Part shown: positions 57,356 to 64,000 of the stretch, one piece after another
How positions within the stretch are numbered: position 1 is the first letter of the stretch
How the letters are laid out: each line of letters starts with the position of its first letter
Origin: Euptelea pleiosperma
Taxonomy: Eukaryota > Streptophyta > Magnoliopsida > Ranunculales > Eupteleaceae
NCBI GenBank assembly: GCA_035048495.1
Contig: CM068543.1
Coordinates: 29,067,751 to 29,131,750 of the forward strand
Length of the DNA: 64,000 nucleotides
Direction of reading: 5' to 3'
Position numbers and translations under genes: made by a program
Notes under the pieces: generated by a model
The model's database searches: none
The model's input: only the letters and a program-made list of their open reading frames with translations
What the model was told of the DNA's origin: nothing

Positions 57356-59416
57356 TGTAATACCCTGAACTTTTATTCGGAGTATTAATATAATTCATAA
57401 GCATAATTTGGTCATTAACTAGCAAATTTTTTTGACTTAAAGATTCTAGCAAGGAAAATTCGGATAATAGAATGATAATTTTAGAGTTTTTGTGATTGAA
57501 CATCTATAATACACTAATTAACTCCATAAGTGAATTTACGCGTAATTAAATATCTTTTTATAATTTAATTGTATAGGAGTAGACCCTACGGAGTACTTGA
57601 GGTAGGGTACACTTCTTGTAGACCATATAATTGGTGTGTAAGTTCATATAAAGAATTATAAGGACGTATTAGTAATATTAAGTGAAGAGAAGTATTTTTC
57701 TAAAATTAATAGTTAACTAATTAAATAAAAGATGAAAATGCCACATCATCCTAATACTGTAAATGATCCAACTTAATTTATAATAAATTTTTTATATTCC
57801 ATACTTGGTAAGATACAATACTTCTTTTATCTTTTAAAAAAATTAAGTGTAGAAAATTTAAAATTTTGGAAACCTTTAATCATGTGTTTTAATTTTAGTA
57901 ATAGTGTAACACAACATTACCTTTAATGGTTTTAGCTAGAAATCCTATACTTTTGATAATTGATAGGACAACTAAGAAACATCAATCCTAAATGGAAATC
58001 GACATTTAACTATTTGACATGTCAAGAAACATTTCTACACAAAATTCAACAATTAAGTTAATAAAAAAAGATTCTCACTCTTCATTCTTAGAAACTTTGT
58101 AATAATAAGTAAATAGAAAATTCTAACATTAGAAATAATTCATTGCTAAACAATTAATAGAAACTTACCAACTAATATTAAATAATTATTTAATTTTAAA
58201 AGAATATTTAATTTTAAAAAAATGAAATAAAAAGAATTACTAAAGATTTGTTATAAAATATTTTTTTATTTTTAGCAAATGAAGGAAAGATTTTTTTTAT
58301 GTGAATCTATGAACCTCAACATGATGTGATTGATCTTGTTCTAAACTATGTTGATCTATGACTAAATGCACTTCTTTTGATATAAGATTCAAATATGTTC
58401 ATTACCATGTTAACGTGACTTTTTGTGATAATGTTATTTTTTATGACCATCCATATATTTTCATCATTGCTTACGATTACTGAATGAGAAGACGAGAAAG
58501 AAAATCATTTTTGATCATTGGTCCATTATTCTCGATCGTTGGCCGGTCTACTATTTCTACCGTTGGTCGAATCAACAGTCGATCCGTTGGCCGGATTGAT
58601 TTAAAAACCTCCTGTGAGTCAGGTCAAGTGAAAAGTGGAAACTCCAATAATGAATCTTTTTTATGGTGCATTATTCTTATGCCATTATACATGACTATTG
58701 ATATCATTTTCACCGTGATCATTTATTGCTTATGTCTGTACATATATTCGTTTGTACACCATGATACACGTGAAATTACAAGGCGTCATCGCTCACGGTT
58801 TTCAACCGTCTTACTCTACAGGTGAGATCGATAAGTCATTCGTCACCATGGATGAAGGGATTGAGGTTATTGAATTCAAAGAAGATCCGGATTTGAATAT
58901 AGAGATCTAAATCCAACAATTTATTTTACTTTAATGTATTTGAGAACATTTAATCATATGACAAGACAATTTTATTGAAGAACAAATAGATGGATGCATG
59001 TTTTCCATCATAACATAATTACCCTTCGATAATGAGATTGAATGGTCAATTTGATTTAATATGTAGAATTTTTGTGAGTAGATATTAGGTGAGATTTTTT
59101 GTGTGTCAATTTCTTAGTTTGTGAAATTATACTCCATTTGAAAGATATAGACCATTTTCTAAATCGTTGAATCTATGTATATACTCAAGAATACCCATAA
59201 CCTAGTTTGTCTTCAATGCTACTCTCCCAACCCACTAAATTAGTGTTTTACCATATAAAAAAATAAAATTTTAAAAAAGAATATTTTAATTTATAAAATA
59301 TTTTAAATTATTTTGGAGTGTTTCAAATTATTTCTTTTATCGCATCCTGGAACTTGGGTAAACAGGTTGACCCACGGGCATTCAGATCGGGTTTGGACAC
59401 CCGGATTCGGGGCTTG
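57356..59416 (+). mobile_element. Gypsy LTR, right end cut by another LTR
   Basis: It starts TGTAATACCCTGAAC after a worn purine tract (AAAGGAAGTAGG). The first 540 bases match 63462-64000. The right end reads ACACCCGGATTCGGGGCTTG and stops where the TGATATTC LTR begins; the related solo LTR at 4331-7898 ends GGATTCGGGGCGTGACA, so only the last few bases are missing. The open frame 58484-58825 inside it is incidental. Confidence 0.8.
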
Positions 59417-59851
59417 TGATATTCACTCAAAAGTGCTTATTTTAAGAAATTATCCTTCTAGTGCTATCACTCTCCTATGTAAAATTACCATAATTATCAA
59501 CTTTTATACGTAAGAGTTTCTTTTGTTGCGTAGAACTCACTTTTCTGGTCAAAATGTTATATTCGCATGCATTCATGCACATTTATTTGAACCACATGCG
59601 AAGTCATTCTCATTACGCGATTTTCTATCACAAGAGCACTAATCGGATAATCCTAATGGAGTACGGGCCTACAATCAACATCCAAAGCCTTTGATCAGAG
59701 CATAGAGAGCCAGTAGACTTAGACAAGAAGATGTAGGCCAAAAAATGGAAAGAGCAGGCGGATCGAAAGAGTCGAGAGACGACCAGAAGAAAAGGAGAGA
59801 CCACCTCTCAAAGAAGAGACCAAGGATATTAAATCTTATCAACTAACACAA

Positions 59852-59931
59852 GATGAGGACTTGCTCAGTTGGTAAAACATGCAGAATACCAAGTCAAAGA
59901 CCAAGGTTCAAGACCCTCTGCTAGCATTTTT
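59852..59931 (+). other. tRNA-like segment in the LTR, best-preserved copy
   Basis: An A box TTGCTCAGTTGG (59861-59872) is followed 32 bases later by a T-arm with loop TTCAAGA (59903-59917, B box GGTTCAAGACC) and a T-run at 59927-59931. This is the internal promoter layout of a tRNA gene or tRNA-derived SINE. The acceptor and anticodon stems do not pair well, and the D stem reads GCTC against AAAC, so it is not an intact tRNA. Confidence 0.65.
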
Positions 59932-61032
59932 CTCTTTTGTAATATTTTCTCTCTCCTCTTTCTAGATCCCCATTCTCTCTCTACGTTCAATATCAACCAC
60001 CCGATCCTATCTCCTTCTGAAATCACTCGATCCTACGGCCTAACTTGGCCAATCCCCACCGTCCAATGATCCGTCCAATTATCATCATCCATTCTACTGT
60101 CCGATCATCAGCATATCTTCAGATCTTTCCCTCGATCACCCATCGGTGATCTTAGAATCCAGTGGCCCTCATCATTCCATATCCAATCATACGGGCCATG
60201 GACAAGCTAGAGATATGGGCCTAATATCATTGGCCCATGGCCTTACTCAAATTCTTCAAATAGGCATGGCCCACATGGCGAATATGGGGACACTTTTGGA
60301 AATAAAAGATTTGTGGCATTATTGTAAGGTGGTTTTCAAAAGTATTTTGAGAATGTATTTTTAGGCAGTAAGTTAGCTTTGAAAAAGGCAAGAAATCTTT
60401 CAAGTTTATAAAAAGAAAGAAGTCAAAAGCTTCTTCAATTTTCAAAAGAAGGATATTTTTTTTAAAGGAGGATGTGGGCTGTTTTTGGAAATGAGGAAAG
60501 AGAAAACAACGTCTCTCATGAAAGGAGAATAGAGGAAAAACAAAAGCTCTCTTCCCATGGACGTTCCCACATTCCAACCTATTTTACTTCCCCCCAAAAC
60601 CCTAGCCGTCCAACATCTTTCTTCCTCCTCTTTCTCAGCCGACCATACTCTCCACCTCTCCAAGCCGTTACAAACCTATCCAAGTTTTCACCCCACTGCC
60701 CATCCTTTCCTTTTCTTCCCTACCGCCCCACTCATTTTCTGATCGCATACTCCTTTACCTAGCCACCAAAAAAACCAGAAAATAAAGAAAAGAAGAAGAA
60801 GAAAAAAAAAAGAGGTAGAAGGAGTGAAAGAAGAAGAGAAGAGAATGAGGGAGAGGCAGATCTCTCACCTGACTGGACTGCCTCCATCACTCAGCCTGCA
60901 TCACCACCGTCTTCACCACATCTACTGCTCTACATCGCCAACTGCTGCACACCGCTCTCTCCTTGTGCTACAGTCACCCACGGCTTCAAAAGCCAGATCC
61001 ATCACTCTAGTCTCCTTCTCAAAAACGTCCTT

Positions 61033-61053
61033 GGAGTTGCAACCTGCAACTCC
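61033..61053. repeat. GGAGTTGCA hairpin in LTR
   Basis: GGAGTTGCA and TGCAACTCC pair with a loop of three. It is the single hairpin of this copy, equivalent to those at 1111-1253 and 20308-20482. Confidence 0.75.
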
Positions 61054-62247
61054 TTGACTTTCACCTGACTGTGCACAATAACAGAAAAAAAATAAGAACA
61101 AAAGAAAAAAAAAAGAAGAAGAGAAGAAGAAGGGAAGGGGAGAGGAGATCGTACCTTCCACAACTCCTTCTCCACCGCCACCACCTACTGGGTTATCTTC
61201 CACCACCGTTGCTGCTGTTGGTGTGCCTCCAAAAGGCGAGCCTTCACTTGCAGTCGCCGGATCGCCCTCCATTAGCGCCGCCCAAAACCAGTCAGCACTG
61301 CCTCCTCCTTCTTGGTCACCTGCTGTGCATACTGCCCACCTTTGTTCCATCATCCTCCTCACCTTTGCTGGCATCAAGCATCAGCCTGCAAGAACACCTC
61401 CATTGTCTCCATCTCGCCCAGCCTACCACCATCACTACCATTTCCACCCACAGTCTGTGTACACCACATGCAACCATTGGACATCGTGCTGGCCTTTTTC
61501 CACCTCTCTTAGGCCATTCCCCCTCGTGCTTTGCTGCACACATGCACCTCACATCATGGCCAACCCATGTGTGCACAACACCATGCTATCCATTCATGCC
61601 CGAATCCGAGCACTCCGGTAAGGTCAAGGTAGTTTTCTCTCTCTTCTCTACTTTCTCTCTCTATCTCTAGCACCTTAGGTCCATCTCTCTATTCTCTCTT
61701 ATCTCTCTCTAGATTTTAGGTTTCTCTCTCCTTATATTTAGATTCTCTCTCTAATCTTCTAGTTTTCTCTCTCTACCTATCTCTCCCTAGTTTTTTTCTC
61801 TCTAGTTCTTAGTATCTCTTCTCTCTAAATCTCTTGTTTCTCTCTCAAGTTTTATCTTTTACAGGTTTTCTAGTTTGATTTATTTTCTTGTTTAATGTTT
61901 GTGAACACTTTTGATGAATGAATAAATTTGTTATGTTGATTTTTTAATTTGTCTTGTATTTTCTTTAGTGTTTATCGTACACTCTCTCTCTAGAAGCGTC
62001 AAAATCATGTTTTAAAATAACTATGATCACCATTCTCACCTCTCCACATTCTCAAAACAAAAAAATACGTCATTTTATGTTCTTGAGTCGCGCGAACTAA
62101 CCCCGAGTGCAGATTCGACTCCGACTTTCCACTGTACAAGAATTATCTATTTTTGTAGATAAAAATGATCAAAAATTAAAAATGTATTGATTCTAGGGTT
62201 TCCTAATCCAACGACACAGAAAAATCCTAAAATCAGCTTGACAGAAT

Positions 62248-62259
62248 GGTATCAGAGCA
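62248..62259 (+). promoter_or_regulatory. Primer-binding site, initiator tRNA-Met type
   Basis: TGGTATCAGAGC is the exact complement motif used by most plant retrotransposons primed with initiator tRNA-Met. It lies 11 bases (or 3, if the LTR ends at 62244) inside the LTR end. The sequence to about 62640 is a 5' leader without a gene. Confidence 0.85.
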
Positions 62260-62644
62260 TAAGCTTCAGACACCTAGGGATCTTTGTGTAATGGGTCTAT
62301 GCATAATGAAATTGTGTGTAACTACTTGTAAACCGTTAGATCGAATATAGCGATATAGAATTGTAGGATGAATTGTTTGATCCTGTTATTGTCATTAATT
62401 GTTTATAATGCGTTATCTGTATTTTATTTATTTTTGTTGAAAACATATCTTTTGGATAACAATTTTGACTTCTATGGGTTTCTCAAGAGAGGAAAAGATG
62501 GGGACCCGAGAGTTATCGTTTAGACATCTACGGGAAACCGTTACGAGTCAGATCTGAGTTATTAGCTTGGTGGTCATGGTATAGATAATCGATATCTATT
62601 ATTAATGTTGGAATTAATACATATTGATGATGCTATTGGAAGTA

Positions 62645-63215
62645 CAAGCTGGTCCTACAAAAAAATTTTGGTTCCACAATAAAAAAAAAAAGGGTTGGTT
62701 CCACATACAAAAAAGGGTTGGTCCCACAAAAAAAAAGGGTTGGTCCCCCAAAAAAAGTGTTAGTTCCACATACAAAAAAGGAGTTGGTTCCACAAAAAAG
62801 GGGTTGGTCCCACATACAAAGAAAGGGGTTGGTCCCACATAAAAAAGGGTTGGTCTCACAAAAAAAGGGTCGGTCCCACAAAAAAAAAAGTGTTGGTCCC
62901 ACATACAAAAAATAATGGTTGGTCTCATAAAAAAAAGGGTTGGTCTCACATACAATAAAAGGGGTTGGTCCCACAAAAAAAAAGGTTGGTTCCACATACA
63001 ATAAAATGGGTTGGTCCTACAAAAAAAGGGTTGGTCCCACATACAATAAAAGGGGTTGGTCCCACATACAAAAAAAAGAGTTGGTCCCACACAAAAAAAG
63101 AGAGTTGGTCCCAGAAAGAAAAAAAAAGATGAGAGGGGGTTAGTCTCACATAAAAAAGGATTGATTCCAAAAAAAAAAGGGGGGGGTTGGTCTCATAAAC
63201 ATGGTTGGCCCTGCA
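62645..63215 (+). repeat. GGTTGGTCCCACA minisatellite
   Basis: There are about 25 units of GGTTGGTCCCACA, each followed by A-rich spacers of two kinds (TACAATAAAAG or A-runs), with unit length near 18-26. The minus-strand frames across it encode a repeated FVGPT/FVCGTNPF-like pattern purely because of the repeat. A shorter piece of the same array is at 56943-57110. Confidence 0.88.
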
Positions 63216-63461
63216 AATAGAGTTGGTCCTAGTTTAAGTAAGAATGAGACTATTAGGATGACACCGCTAGATGCTACTACTCTATGTTGAACTCTTATGT
63301 ACATGGACTGTTAACTTAATTGTATGGTTTGTAAAATTTATAATTTATACACATATTCGACACTTAAGCGAAATAGAAAACAAATGAGACCTAGGATTAG
63401 AATATGTAGTAATATAGTAAAATTTAATATTGGGGACGAAATTCTTTTAAGGGGGGTAGGT
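63216..63461 (+). mobile_element. 3' internal end of a gypsy element, second copy
   Basis: It matches 57113-57355 closely. It ends in GGGGACGAAATTCTTTTAAGGGGGGTAGG, here with an intact purine tract (63449-63460), directly before an LTR. Confidence 0.82.
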
Positions 63462-64000
63462 TGTAATACCCTGAAATTTTATTCAGAGTATTAATATAAT
63501 TCATAAGCATAATTTGGTCATTAACTAGCAAATTTTTTTGACTTAAATATTCTACTAAGGAAAATTCGAATAATAGAATGGTAATTTTAGGATTATTATG
63601 ATTGAACATCTATAATGCACTAATTAACTCTATAAGTGAATTCACGCGTAATTAAATATCTTTTATAATTAAATTGTATTGGAGTAGACCATACGGAGTA
63701 CTTGGGGTAGGATACACTTCTTGTAGACCATATAATTGGTGTATAAGTTCATATAATGTATAACAATGACGTATTAATAATATTAAGAGAAGAAAAATAT
63801 TTTTTTAAAATTAATAGTTAACTAATTAAATAAAAGATGAAAATGCCACATCATCCTAATAATGTAAATGCTCTAACTCAATTTATAATAATTTTTTTGT
63901 ATTCCATACTTGATAAGGTACAATACTTCTTTTATCTTTTAAGAAAATTAAGTGTAGAAAATTAAAAATTTTGGAAACCTTTAATGATGGGTTAATTTTA
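63462..64000 (+). mobile_element. Gypsy LTR, runs off the window
   Basis: It starts TGTAATACCCTGAAATTTT and matches 57356-57895 with scattered differences to the last base of the window. Confidence 0.85.

Larger units (their letters stand above)
59417..62236 (+). mobile_element. 5' LTR, TGATATTC family long form, 2.82 kb
   Basis: It starts TGATATTCACTC and ends near CCTAAAATCA; an end at 62244 (TTGACA) is also possible. A primer-binding site follows, so this is a 5' LTR. Internal landmarks match the other long copies but with greater divergence. They are the tRNA-like segment 59852-59931, a CT-rich leader, one CCGGAGTTGCA-type hairpin (61033-61053), TCTCTC tracts, AATAAA near 61920 and GAGTGCAGATTCGACTCCGAC near 62106. 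The partner 3' LTR is not in the window. Confidence 0.82.

Noticed and set aside
58484..58825. A 113-codon frame with a hydrophobic stretch
   Set aside because: It lies wholly inside the gypsy LTR 57356-59416, and has no recognisable domain and no partner in the related LTRs.
59852..59925. A true tRNA gene
   Set aside because: The internal promoter boxes are good, but the acceptor, D and anticodon stems do not pair. It sits in a repeated LTR where other copies are even less tRNA-like.
62614..63090. Minus-strand frames of up to 158 codons with a repeated FVGPT/CGTNPF pattern
   Set aside because: The pattern is a direct translation of the GGTTGGTCCCACA minisatellite. All frames on both strands stay open there because the unit lacks stops.

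Overview
The window is nuclear DNA of a flowering plant with a large, repeat-rich genome. The basis is plant-type LTR retrotransposons of both superfamilies, plant MITEs, and one intact plant isopentenyltransferase gene. The species cannot be told from the sequence; a magnoliid or early-diverging eudicot is only a guess. The single confident, intact protein-coding gene is an intronless adenylate isopentenyltransferase (cytokinin synthesis) at 39920-40957. A candidate first exon of a host gene lies at 56537-56600. Everything else recognisable is transposable-element DNA in various states of decay.

Left part (1-9770). A long LTR (TGATATTC family, long form) runs in from beyond the left edge and ends at 2698. 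It abuts an inverted, degenerate LTR-like stretch (2699-3850). A 3.57 kb solo LTR (4331-7898, TSD ccaac) follows; it carries six 191-bp tandem units. Next come remains of a Tat-type Ty3/gypsy element, with 3' tandem repeats, a polypurine tract, a 427-bp LTR and a TGGCGCC primer-binding site.

Nest (9774-29905). A Ty1/copia element with 211/224-bp LTRs and TSD atcta was split in its gag by a second LTR element (11552-26001, TSD gcatc). That second element has a tandem LTR-internal-LTR-partial internal-LTR layout and a decayed gag-like ORF. One of its LTRs was split in turn by a 2.87 kb solo LTR of the long form (19103-21967, TSD caagt). Three insertion layers are therefore ordered by their own target duplications.

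Right of the nest lie a decayed SIRE-type copia (29995-37181) and the 3' end of another copia (to about 39240). The IPT gene follows, then a gene-free belt (41-56 kb). That belt holds long-palindrome foldback elements, a SINE, a Mutator-type MITE with a 9-bp TSD, a complete 662-bp TRIM with TSD gatag, and a PIF/Harbinger MITE whose empty site is preserved in a paralogous copy 2 kb away. From 56.8 kb to the end are rearranged gypsy LTRs, another 2.8 kb TGATATTC LTR with a tRNA-Met primer-binding site, and a GGTTGGTCCCACA minisatellite inside a gypsy internal region.

The most unusual theme is the TGATATTC LTR family, six forward copies plus one inverted trace. Every forward copy carries a tRNA-like Pol III segment (T-arm/B box followed by a T-run), plus form-specific hairpins and minisatellites. 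Nonsense decay of the copia pol is strongly biased to TAG.
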